Shown one piece after another: positions 1-8,280 of a stretch of 64,000 bases of DNA (position 1 is the stretch's first letter; each line of letters begins with the position of its first letter). This DNA is from Dactylosporangium fulvum (GTDB lineage Bacteria; Actinomycetota; Actinomycetes; Mycobacteriales; Micromonosporaceae). The stretch covers positions 4,550,501 to 4,614,500 of the forward strand of contig NZ_CP073720.1 in assembly GCF_025137375.1 (NCBI RefSeq), given 5' to 3'. Below the pieces are notes generated by a model. That model worked only from the letters and a program-made list of their open reading frames with translations. It searched no databases and was not told where the DNA came from. Position numbers and translations under genes: made by a program.

Positions 1-760
1 CGTACCGTGGGAACATACGCTCGCCCTCGACGGCCGTTTTCCTCCGGCGCGGATCCGGCCACTGGATCGGCTTCTGCCGCAGCCGAAGTCCTATTTGGAC
101 GAGCATCAGCGCCGCCAGAATTCCGGGCAGCAGCAGCACGTGGAGCAGGTACATGCGACCGATGATCACGTCGCCCGGAAACTCGCCGCCGAAGATCGAC
201 GACGCCAGCCAGGTGCCGGCCACGGGTATCGACAGCAGGATGCCCTGCAGGATCTGCATGCCGGTGCCTGACATGCCGTCGTCCATCATCATGTAGCCGG
301 TGTAGCCGGTGACCAGGCCGGTCCAGAACACCAGCAGGCCGATGGTCCACTTCAGCTTCCGCGGCTTTCGGAATGCGCCGGTGAAGAAGACCCGCAGCAG
401 ATATATGACGATCGCCGCCATGAACAGCAGCGCTGCCCAGTGGTGCATCTGACGCATCAGCAGCCCGCCGCGGACGTCGAACGAGATGTCCAATGCGGAG
501 GCGTAGGCCGCGGACATGTGCGTTCCCTGCAACGGCGTGTACGACCCGTCGTACACCACATCTTCCATCGAAGGATCGAAGAGGAGCGCCAGCAACGTGC
601 CGGTGACAGCGAGCACGACGAATGAGTACAGCGCGATTTCGCCCAACAGGAACGACCAGTGGTCGGGAAAGACCCGGTTGAGCACGCCGCGTAACGGCGT
701 GACGGCCCCTAGCCGGGAATCCGCTGCGCTACCGGTCTTGCCAGTGCTGCGCTTGTTCAT
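1..760 (-). CDS. qcrB: Cytochrome bc1 complex cytochrome b subunit, 3' end outside window
   Basis: Membrane subunit of the menaquinol:cytochrome c reductase of the respiratory chain. About 253 N-terminal residues are visible on the minus strand. After a polar leader (MNKRSTGKTGSA) come hydrophobic segments, LLMRQMHHWAALLF carrying heme-ligand type histidines, the loop GYTGYMMMDDGMSGTG, and RMYLLHVLLLPGI with another conserved His. This is the order seen in actinobacterial QcrB. The ATG at 760 is preferred because AGGGG lies 7 nt upstream; an in-frame ATG at 823 has no clear ribosome site. The gene is cut by the window edge. Family assignment is firm, but whether it is the housekeeping copy or a paralogue cannot be told here because qcrA/qcrC are not visible. 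Confidence 0.9.
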   Translation of the reverse strand, partial: MNKRSTGKTGSAADSRLGAVTPLRGVLNRVFPDHWSFLLGEIALYSFVVLAVTGTLLALLFDPSMEDVVYDGSYTPLQGTHMSAAYASALDISFDVRGGLLMRQMHHWAALLFMAAIVIYLLRVFFTGAFRKPRKLKWTIGLLVFWTGLVTGYTGYMMMDDGMSGTGMQILQGILLSIPVAGTWLASSIFGGEFPGDVIIGRMYLLHVLLLPGILAALMLVQIGLRLRQKPIQWPDPRRRKTAVEGERMFPRY

Positions 761-893
761 GTCCAGGCCCCTGCTCGTGGAGTTGCGCCGCGCGGATCGT
801 TCGTGCGACGTCCGTTCGAACATCAAGACGTGGGCGAGCCGAGGTTTGTGAGATCGCGGCCCCGTGACGCATGTCACCCTCCGCGGCCGCCGA

Positions 894-1418
894 TCATGCG
901 ATGCGCTGTGCCAGGAGTGTGCATGCGTCGTCGCCGGCGGCGTCGAAGTCGAGCTGGCCGAGGACGGCCGCCGGCTGCCCACCGGCGATCCGGTCGGAGA
1001 GCAGGTCGATGCCCTCGTCCAAAGGGCCTCGCTTGATCAGGCCGTCGGTGTAGAGCAGCACCGAGTGCCCAGGGAGCAGTTGGTGCGACTGCTGTGCGAG
1101 CGACGCTGCAGGGAACACCCCTAGCAGCGGCCCCTGGGGGTTCGGCAGGCACGTCGTCGCCCGGTCGCCGTCCGCCAGCAGCAGCGGTGGATGTCCGGCG
1201 CGCGCCCAGCGCAGCTGACCCGTGCCCGGGCGGTACGTCGCGATGACAGCGGTGGCGGTTGTCACGGTGCCGGTGCGGCACAGCAGCATGTTGAGCCGGG
1301 ACAGGATCGTCGCCGGTGGGTGGCCCTCGGTGGCGTACGCGGCCGTCGCGTACCGCAAGCCGATCATCGTCTCGACGGCCTCCAGTCCGTGCCCGATGGC
1401 GTCGCCGACGCCAGGAGC
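894..1418 (-). pseudogene. 3' fragment of a SpoIIE-type PP2C phosphatase
   Basis: The frame encodes the C-terminal part of a PP2C/SpoIIE serine phosphatase: GDAIGHGLEA (the usual metal-binding GDxxGHG region), ARAGHPPLLL, GPLLGVF and LLYTDGLI, ending at a TGA at 894-896. In this family a sensor domain and the first half of the phosphatase domain normally precede GDxxGHG. Here the reading frame runs instead straight into the outermost degenerate repeat of CRISPR array 1 at 1419. The 5' half of the gene is therefore missing, and the product cannot be an active phosphatase as it stands. The family call is firm. How the junction arose (deletion or rearrangement at the old end of the array) is inference. 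Confidence 0.8.
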
Positions 1419-3142
1419 GGACCACCCCTGCGCACGCGGGGAAGACACGGCAAACAGCGCCAAAATGATGGTGCTCAAGGGACCCCCGCGTGCGCGGGGA
1501 AGACGGGCTCTCCGGACATCAGGGCCGCGTACGCGCAGGACCACCCCCGCGTGCGCGGGGAAGACAATGGCCGTGTGAACGTGGTCAAGGCTGCTGTAGG
1601 ACCACCCCCGCGTGCGCGGGGAAGACCCCCGTTTCGGCGGGGTGGCCGCTATGGACACATGGACCACCCCCGCGTGCGCGGGGAAGACGTGATTGCCCGC
1701 CCGCGCCACACATAAGAGTCAGGACCACCCCCGCGTGCGCGGGGAAGACTGTCGGATGAACGTCGCCTGGCCGGTGACCTCGGGACCACCCCCGCGTGCG
1801 CGGGGAAGACCAGACCGGCACCGTCACCGACGGCAGCCACGTCGGACCACCCCCGCGTGCGCGGGAAAGACGTTACCCACCGCTACCTCCCCTTGGCCGC
1901 GTCTGGACCACCCCCGCGTGCGCGGGGAAGACGCGATCGTCTACGCCTGGACCCATTTCGAGGCCGGACCACCCCCGCGTGCGCGGGGAAGACGGACGAA
2001 CCTCGGCGGTGAGGTCGACGCACAGCGGACCACCCCCGCGTGCGCGGGGAAGACGCCTTGAAGACGGAGGCCTGCGGGTCGTACGACGGACCACCCCCGC
2101 GTGCGCGGGGAAGACGCCGAGTCGAGCAGCTGCACGCCGTCCGCGCACGGACCACCCCCGCGTGCGCGGGGAAGACACCTGGCACGCCCACGAGGACCAG
2201 CCACGCGCGGGACCACCCCCGCGTGCGCGGGGAAGACAGCATCGGCCGCTTCCCGTCGTCGCCCCATCCCGGACCACCCCCGCGTGCGCGGGGAAGACGG
2301 CCGGCGAGTTCAGCGGGTTCGCCGACGACGCGGACCACCCCCGCGTGCGCGGGGAAGACGACGACGGGCTGCCGATGGCGACGAAGGGCGACGGACCACC
2401 CCCGCGTGCGCGGGGAAGACCCGCGCTGTTGTCGGCTGGCATGATCGGAGGCGGGACCACCCCCGCGTGCGCGGGGAAGACGTCCGCGACGTCGTCGCGG
2501 CCACCGACATCGACGGACCACCCCCGCGTGCGCGGGGAAGACCTGCTTTGGACCAAATGCGCGTGGTTCCGCGAGGGACCACCCCCGCGTGCGCGGGGAA
2601 GACATGACCGGTTGGAATCCGCGATCGAACGGTACCGGACCACCCCCGCGTGCGCGGGGAAGACTACGGCCCCATGTCGCTCGGGGGCATGCTGGCGGGA
2701 CCACCCCCGCGTGCGCGGGGAAGACGGCCGAGCACATCCTCGCCCGACTCGACCGGCCGGACCACCCCCGCGTGCGCGGGGAAGACCAAAAGCTGATCGG
2801 CGCGCTGGTCGGGCTGCTGGGACCACCCCCGCGTGCGCGGGGAAGACAACGACCAGACGAAGCTGCTGCAGATGCAGCGCGGACCACCCCCGCGTGCGCG
2901 GGGAAGACGCGCTGACCGCCGAGTCGGTCAGCGATGCCACGGGACCACCCCCGCGTGCGCGGGGAAGACGCGACCGTTCAACGCCTCACGGTACGCGGCA
3001 GCGGACCACCCCCGCGTGCGCGGGGAAGACGCGGGCTCATTCACGATCGCGCAGGTCGGGCCGGGACCACCCCCGCGTGCGCGGGGAAGACGGACGCAGA
3101 TTCTCGAACTGAAGGGCGGTGGGCGGACCAACCCCGCGTGCG
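1419..3142 (-). CRISPR. CRISPR array 1, leader-distal segment
   Basis: There are 28 complete 28-nt repeats plus the first 18 nt of another (3125-3142) that is cut by the IS element. On the plus strand the repeat begins GGACCACCCCCG and ends GCGGGGAAGAC. The reverse complement (GTCTTCCCCGCG...GGTGGTCC) is the usual type I-E orientation, so crRNAs are read on the minus strand. From 1538 to the IS the repeat starts step by 61-62 nt, giving 33-34-nt spacers. The two outermost repeats are degenerate: 1419 has base changes and 1479 lacks 2 nt. The repeat at 1844 has one G-to-A change. Decay at this end marks it as the oldest end. Confidence 0.97.
3138..3142. repeat. Target-site duplication of the IS, left copy
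   Basis: GTGCG ends the broken left half of a CRISPR repeat, just before the IS terminus TGTCGC. The same five bases restart the repeat at 5395-5399. Removing the IS and one copy restores a normal 28-nt repeat, apart from one C-to-A change in its left half. Confidence 0.92.
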
Positions 3143-3206
3143 TGTCGCCGATTTTTGAAATTTGACCCCTTTTGGGTTCCGGAATTTTGACCCCTCCGGT
3201 GGTTGG

Positions 3207-4052
3207 TCAGTTGTGGTTGGTGCGGTTGTCTTTGTTGAGGAGTTCGCGGCGTTGGCGGGTGCGGTAGGAGTCGCCGGTGAGGGTGAGGACCTCGGCGTGG
3301 TGGACGAGTCGGTCGATCATGGCTGCGGCGACGACGTCGTCGGAGAAGGTCTCGCCCCAGCGTCCGAACGGCAGGTTCGAGGTGACCATGACGGAGCCTT
3401 GCTCGTAGCGGGATGCGATGAGTTGGAAGAACAGGTTCGCGGCGTCCTGGTCGAACGGGATGTAGCCGACTTCATCGATGATGATCAGTTTGTAGCGGCG
3501 GATCTTCTTCAGTTCGGCTTCGAGACGTCCGGCGTGGTGGGCCTCGGCGAGGCGGGTGATCCAGTTGCTGGCGGTGTCGAACAGGACGGAGTGCCCGGCC
3601 TGGGTGGCTTTGACGCCGAGGGCGATGGCGAGGTGCGTTTTGCCGAGGCCGGGTGGTCCGAGCAGGATCACGTTCTCGGCTTTCGCGACGTAGGTGCTGG
3701 TGGCGAGGTGGGCGAGGACGTCGCGGCGCAGTGAGGGCAGGTGGTCGAGGTTGAAGTCCTCGAGGGTTTTCACGGTTGGGAAGTGCGCGGTGCGGATGCG
3801 CATGACGGTGCCTTTGGACTCGCGGTCGGCGACCTGGCGTTGCAGCAGCGCGGCCAGATATTCTTCGTGGGACCAGTTCTCGTCCCGGGCCTGACCGGCG
3901 AGTTCTTCCCAGAACGCGCCGATGGTGGGGGTCTTCAGGACCCGGGTGAGGTAGGCGATCATCGACGGCATCCCGTCCTTGATCCCGCCGCCGGGCCCGT
4001 TTCTGGGGCCGGTGGGCTGGGCTTGCTGGGATTTCGTCTTGGTGGTGGTCAT
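3207..4052 (-). CDS. istB: IS21-family transposition helper ATPase IstB
   Basis: AAA+ ATPase of 281 aa that assists the IstA transposase in target capture. The Walker A region LLGPPGLGKTHLAIALG lies near residue 130 and the Walker B region LIIIDEVGYIPFD near residue 190, followed by SNLPFGRW, all characteristic of the IstB/DnaC-like family. Length is normal for an IS21 helper, although IstB proteins are often nearer 250 aa; the extra length is a low-complexity N terminus. The ATG overlaps the istA stop (ATGA), implying translational coupling. No frameshift is seen. Confidence 0.95.
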   Translation of the reverse strand: MTTTKTKSQQAQPTGPRNGPGGGIKDGMPSMIAYLTRVLKTPTIGAFWEELAGQARDENWSHEEYLAALLQRQVADRESKGTVMRIRTAHFPTVKTLEDFNLDHLPSLRRDVLAHLATSTYVAKAENVILLGPPGLGKTHLAIALGVKATQAGHSVLFDTASNWITRLAEAHHAGRLEAELKKIRRYKLIIIDEVGYIPFDQDAANLFFQLIASRYEQGSVMVTSNLPFGRWGETFSDDVVAAAMIDRLVHHAEVLTLTGDSYRTRQRRELLNKDNRTNHN

Positions 4053-5320
4053 TCGCTGCTCGCTCTCGTTGCTGTGCTGGTGGTTGGGTTGAAGTCGACG
4101 CCGAACAGGGCGTCGTAGTCGTGCAGGGCCCGCAGGGTGACCGGATGCCCGTCGCCGTGGTGGCGGGTGGCCGCGAGGCGTCGTTGGCGGTCTTCGGCGA
4201 GGGCGTGGCGCATCAGCTTCGCGGTCGCGGCGTGGCCCGGGTCGGTGATCACGCCGTGTTTGGCCCAGGACCGGTCGTGCCGGGCCACGACGGTGCCGTC
4301 GCAGGACACCGTCACCAGATGCGCCGTGGCGGTGACCTCGACGAACCGGCCGATGAAACGCGGGTCGACGGAGTAGTCGACGGTGTCGACCCGCACGTAG
4401 TAGTCCCGGCCCAGCCGGATCCGTTGCTGCAAACCGACTTGCGGCCCGACCGGTGGCAGCGGCAGCATCGCCGGGCGGTCCGTTTCGAGGAGGTCCACGG
4501 GCCGGCCATGGATCGAGCGGACCGTGCGGGTGTTCGCCGTGCTCCCCAGCCAGTCACCGAGCTGGGTGTTGAAGTCGGTGGGTGAGGTGAACCGCCTGCC
4601 GGGCAGGAACGACGTCTCCAGATAGCCGTTGGCGCGTTCCACCATGCCCTTGTATTCCGGGTCGCGGGGCGGGGCCAACTGGATGCGGGTGGCGAGGGTC
4701 CCGGCGAACGCCGCCGCCGGGGCGCTGACCCTGCCGGTCCCGCCGATCGCGGACTCCCGATCCCAGACCAGGGTCCGGGTGACGCGCCCGATCCCGCAGA
4801 TCAGCAGCCACATCCCGGACAGGATGTCCCCGGCCTGCCGGGTCGGGATCATCGTCGCGGTCATGAACCGGGAGAACCCGAGCGTCATCACCAGCACCGG
4901 CAACACCCGGTCCTGACCCGCAGCGACCGGGATCCGCGGCTGCGGGAACCACAGATCGCACTGCGTGATCTGCCCCGGCTCATAGACGACCCGGTCGACC
5001 GGGTCGATCCCCACGTACTCCGGCCGGATCTGCGCCAGCCGCTTCTTCAACGGCGACAACGAATACGGCCAGCCGATCCGCTGCGCGATCACCGGAACCG
5101 GCATCCGCGGCCACTCACCCAGCAACACCCGGATCCGCGGCTCGAACGCATCCACCACCGACCCACGCGCCGGCCGCTCATACCGCGGCGGCCGATCCGA
5201 CGCCAACGCCGCCCGCACCGTGTTCCGAGCCACCCCCAACCGCCGGACGATCTCCTTGATCGGCACCCCCTCCGCCCGGTGCAAACGACGGATCTCTGCC
5301 CAGTCCTCCACGCTCAACAC
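4049..5320 (-). CDS. istA: IS21-family transposase IstA
   Basis: DDE transposase of 423 aa. An N-terminal helix-turn-helix (WAEIRRLHRAEGVPIKEIV, with RLGVARNTVRAAL next) is followed by an RNase H-like core with candidate catalytic residues in TQCDLWFP, LVWDRESAIGG and KGMVERANGYLETSF, then a C-terminal Mu-type domain. It would cut and join the IS ends together with IstB. The GTG at 5320 gives the usual N terminus MLSVEDWAEIRR. A GTG at 5311 has better spacing from GGAGG and could be the true start. The frame is intact, so the element may still be mobile. Confidence 0.95.
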   Translation of the reverse strand: MLSVEDWAEIRRLHRAEGVPIKEIVRRLGVARNTVRAALASDRPPRYERPARGSVVDAFEPRIRVLLGEWPRMPVPVIAQRIGWPYSLSPLKKRLAQIRPEYVGIDPVDRVVYEPGQITQCDLWFPQPRIPVAAGQDRVLPVLVMTLGFSRFMTATMIPTRQAGDILSGMWLLICGIGRVTRTLVWDRESAIGGTGRVSAPAAAFAGTLATRIQLAPPRDPEYKGMVERANGYLETSFLPGRRFTSPTDFNTQLGDWLGSTANTRTVRSIHGRPVDLLETDRPAMLPLPPVGPQVGLQQRIRLGRDYYVRVDTVDYSVDPRFIGRFVEVTATAHLVTVSCDGTVVARHDRSWAKHGVITDPGHAATAKLMRHALAEDRQRRLAATRHHGDGHPVTLRALHDYDALFGVDFNPTTSTATRASSE

Positions 5321-5394
5321 CCTCCAAGATCATCAGAACGGAGGGGTCAAAATTCAAAAATCCGCTGGGGGTCAGTCTTCCGGAAGCTGCGACA

Positions 5395-7912
5395 GTGCGC
5401 GGGGAAGACTGCCGTGGGCGTCGACCGGATGGCGCCGGGCTGCGGACCACCCCCGCGTGCGCGGGGAAGGCGTCGGGGTGTAGGCGCCCAGCAGCGCGCT
5501 GACAGGACCACCCCCGCGTGCGCGGGGAAGACCGGTTCATGTGCCCGCCGAGCGTCTGCGCCGAGGGACCACCCCCGCGTGCGCGGGGAAGATTGATCCT
5601 GTCTCTGGTGCATGCTCCGCTGCTCAGGACCACCCCCGCGTGCGCGGGGAAGACCGGTCGACGGGCCTCGGCTTGTGTCAGGCGGCCGGACCACCCCCGC
5701 GTGCGCGGGGAAGACCTACTCGCCGCCGCCACCGAGATCCGCGAACGCCGGACCACCCCCGCGTGCGCGGGGAAGACCAGCTGCTCGACGTCGTCCGGCA
5801 CGCCGAGGCCGGACCACCCCCGCGTGCGCGGGGAAGACGGCGGCAACGTCCTCGGCCTGTTCACCGACCTGGGACCACCCCCGCGTGCGCGGGGAAGACG
5901 GTTACTGGCGCCAGACCGGCGAGCTGGCGGGCGGACCACCCCCGCGTGCGCGGGGAAGACCCGGCTTAACCCAGATCGATACGGGTCGACACCGGACCAC
6001 CCCCGCGTGCGCGGGGAAGACGGCGTGGTCGCGTCCCTCGCGGTCGCGGAGGTGGGACCACCCCCGCGTGCGCGGGGAAGACAACCAGCCGCGGACGGCC
6101 TCCAGGACCGGTTCCGGACCACCCCCGCGTGCGCGGGGAAGACAAACTGCCGAGCTTGTCGGAGATGTCGTCGATGGGACCACCCCCGCGTGCGCGGGGA
6201 AGACATCGCGCACCGGATCGCCGAGATCGAACGCGGTGGACCACCCCCGCGTGCGCGGGGAAGACGCGGCATCGAGGCCGATCGCCTCGAACGCCGGCGG
6301 ACCACCCCCGCGTGCGCGGGGAAGACTCCTGCGGGCACCAGGCCGGACAGTTCCACCACGGACCACCCCCGCGTGCGCGGGGAAGACTGGCCCGGTTGCG
6401 GTCACAGCGCCCGCTGGACAGGACCACCCCCGCGTGCGCGGGGAAGACACCGCCTGCTCGTACACGGTGCGGCCGGCGCTGGGACCACCCCCGCGTGCGC
6501 GGGGAAGACCGCTCGACCGTTCGGCCGTCCCCCCGGTGGCGCGGACCACCCCCGCGTGCGCGGGGAAGACCTGCCGTTCGGGCCAGGACCGTTCTTTATG
6601 GCGGGACCACCCCCGCGTGCGCGGGGAAGACAAGGGGTGCCCGTGGGCGCCTGGTGGTGACTGCGGACCACCCCCGCGTGCGCGGGGAAGACGCGCTGTC
6701 CGACATGGCCGGCTACGGCCTGAAGGGACCACCCCCGCGTGCGCGGGGAAGACCGCTGCGGAGTGGCGCCGTACCGCTCACCGGCGGGACCACCCCCGCG
6801 TGCGCGGGGAAGACACCCACACCGCCACGGCCCATGTGAGCGGATGTGGACCACCCCCGCGTGCGCGGGGAAGACTGTCGGCTCTACCGGCTCACCGAGC
6901 AACACGGAGGACCACCCCCGCGTGCGCGGGGAAGACGGCACCACGGCCGGCAACGCCGCCGCTGTCACCGGACCACCCCCGCGTGCGCGGGGAAGACGCC
7001 TCTTCAGGCCCGGCCCCATCGAACAGGTCCGGACCACCCCCGCGTGCGCGGGGAAGACATCGGGCTGCGTGGTTTCACGTGCCGTATGGAGGGACCACCC
7101 CCGCGTGCGCGGGGAAGACGGCCGGTCGCCGTGGACCTCACCGCAGCTCCGGGGACCACCCCCGCGTGCGCGGGGAAGACAACCCACGCAACCTTTCCCG
7201 GCTCGGCCATCACGGACCACCCCCGCGTGCGCGGGGAAGACAGCCCACCGGAGAGGCAGGCGTTGCGGCCAGAGGGACCACCCCCGCGTGCGCGGGGAAG
7301 ACGATCACAGCAACGGTCTTGATGTGGCGGCGCGGGGACCACCCCCGCGTGCGCGGGGAAGACGTGCTCCCCTGCTGGCTGAGTTTTTCTCTCCATGGAC
7401 CACCCCCGCGTGCGCGGGGAAGACGAGACGTCGACGATGCCGTCGGAGCCGCCGCCCGGACCACCCCCGCGTGCGCGGGGAAGACTCCCGTACCCGTGTG
7501 GTCTGTTCTCCGCTTTCCGGACCACCCCCGCGTGCGCGGGGAAGACGCCGACGACGCGACGGCCGCTCGGCCTGTGATGGGACCACCCCCGCGTGCGCGG
7601 GGAAGACAAGCGCGGGGCCTTCGTCGTACCTACGTCATGAGGACCACCCCCGCGTGCGCGGGGAAGACTTGGGCCGGTCGGCGGGGAGCCGCCGAAGGTG
7701 CGGACCACCCCCGCGTGCGCGGGGAAGACGGAGATGGCTGTCAACGGCCTAGCACCCGAGGAGGACCACCCCCGCGTGCGCGGGGAAGACTAAACCAACG
7801 GACGACATACATCCCGTTTCCCCGGACCACCCCCGCGTGCGCGGGGAAGACAGCCACCAGGAAATCCCACCCAACAGCTATGAAGGACCACCCCCGCGTG
7901 CGCGGGGAAGAC
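5395..7912 (-). CRISPR. CRISPR array 1, leader-proximal segment
   Basis: The right part of the split repeat (5395-5409) is followed by 41 complete repeats starting at 5444, 5505 and then every 61 nt (one 62-nt step) up to 7885. With the left segment this makes 70 repeats and 69 spacers. Spacers are 33-34 nt. Repeats are almost invariant; exceptions are 5444 (GAAGGC end) and 5566 (GAAGAT end). The spacer at 5594-5626 is a near match of a spacer in array 2. The leader adjoins 7912, so this segment holds the younger spacers and stays connected to the promoter side despite the IS insertion. Confidence 0.97.
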
Positions 7913-7959
7913 ACTTGTTGACCTGCGGCGCTGGAGATCAACAGTGGCGTTTTTGTTCA
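7913..7959 (-). promoter_or_regulatory. Leader of CRISPR array 1
   Basis: Read on the minus strand, the 47 nt next to the first repeat start TGAACAAAAA, include GATCTCCA and end CAGGTCAACAAGT. The array 2 leader has the same elements at the same spacing (TGAATAAAAT, GATCTTCA, CAGGTGAACAAGT). Of the 13 bases next to the repeat, 12 agree. This conserved block probably marks the site where Cas1-Cas2 inserts new spacers; the promoter should lie upstream, beyond 7959. Confidence 0.8.
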
Positions 7960-8280
7960 GTTGCCTCTGGCGTAGCGGTCGTGCTGAACGGCCTTGAGCA
8001 GTCGCCGTCCAGACTGTTGTTGCAGGCGTGCATATGTTTCATCCCGTGAGACAGATGCGACTGACGGCGTCAGGTGCATGATGCCATGGGTTCGTCGGTC
8101 CATAGGCCCCTGCCTCCATAGTAGGCGCCGAGACCGGGATCCACCCTCTGGCCGTGGCCGCGCCTCATCCTGCCGAATTCGAGTCTGCAGGACGCTCCAG
8201 TTGCATCGATCCGGGGATGGCTCAGGCCGAGGACCGTTGGTGACGACGTGGTGATGGCGGTACGAAGAAGGGAAACCCGG
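7960..8280. other. Gene-free stretch upstream of array 1 leader
   Basis: No convincing coding frame, RNA gene or repeat was recognised in these 320 bases. The array 1 promoter, firing on the minus strand, is expected in its left part, but no clear -35/-10 pair could be assigned. The right end adjoins the stop codon of the methyltransferase gene. Confidence 0.5.

Larger units (their letters stand above)
3143..5394 (-). mobile_element. IS21-family insertion sequence inserted in CRISPR array 1
   Basis: The 2252-bp element starts TGTCGC and ends GCGACA. It carries istA and istB overlapping by an ATGA, which is the two-gene layout of IS21. The subterminal ends share inverted blocks: on the left TTTTTGAAATTTGACCCC and GGAATTTTGACCCCTCCG (3152-3199), and on the right GGAGGGGTCAAAATTC followed by CAAAAATCC (5340-5363). 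These are typical multiple transposase-binding repeats. The 5-bp duplication GTGCG flanks it. Both genes run in the same direction as array transcription, so the array leader could read into them. The element looks intact. Confidence 0.95.

Noticed and set aside
1693-7921. Long open frames through array 1, up to 769 codons, rich in DHPRVRGED and GPPPRARGR repeats
   Set aside because: They are translations of the CRISPR repeats and spacers. The 61-nt period and lack of start signals show they are not genes.
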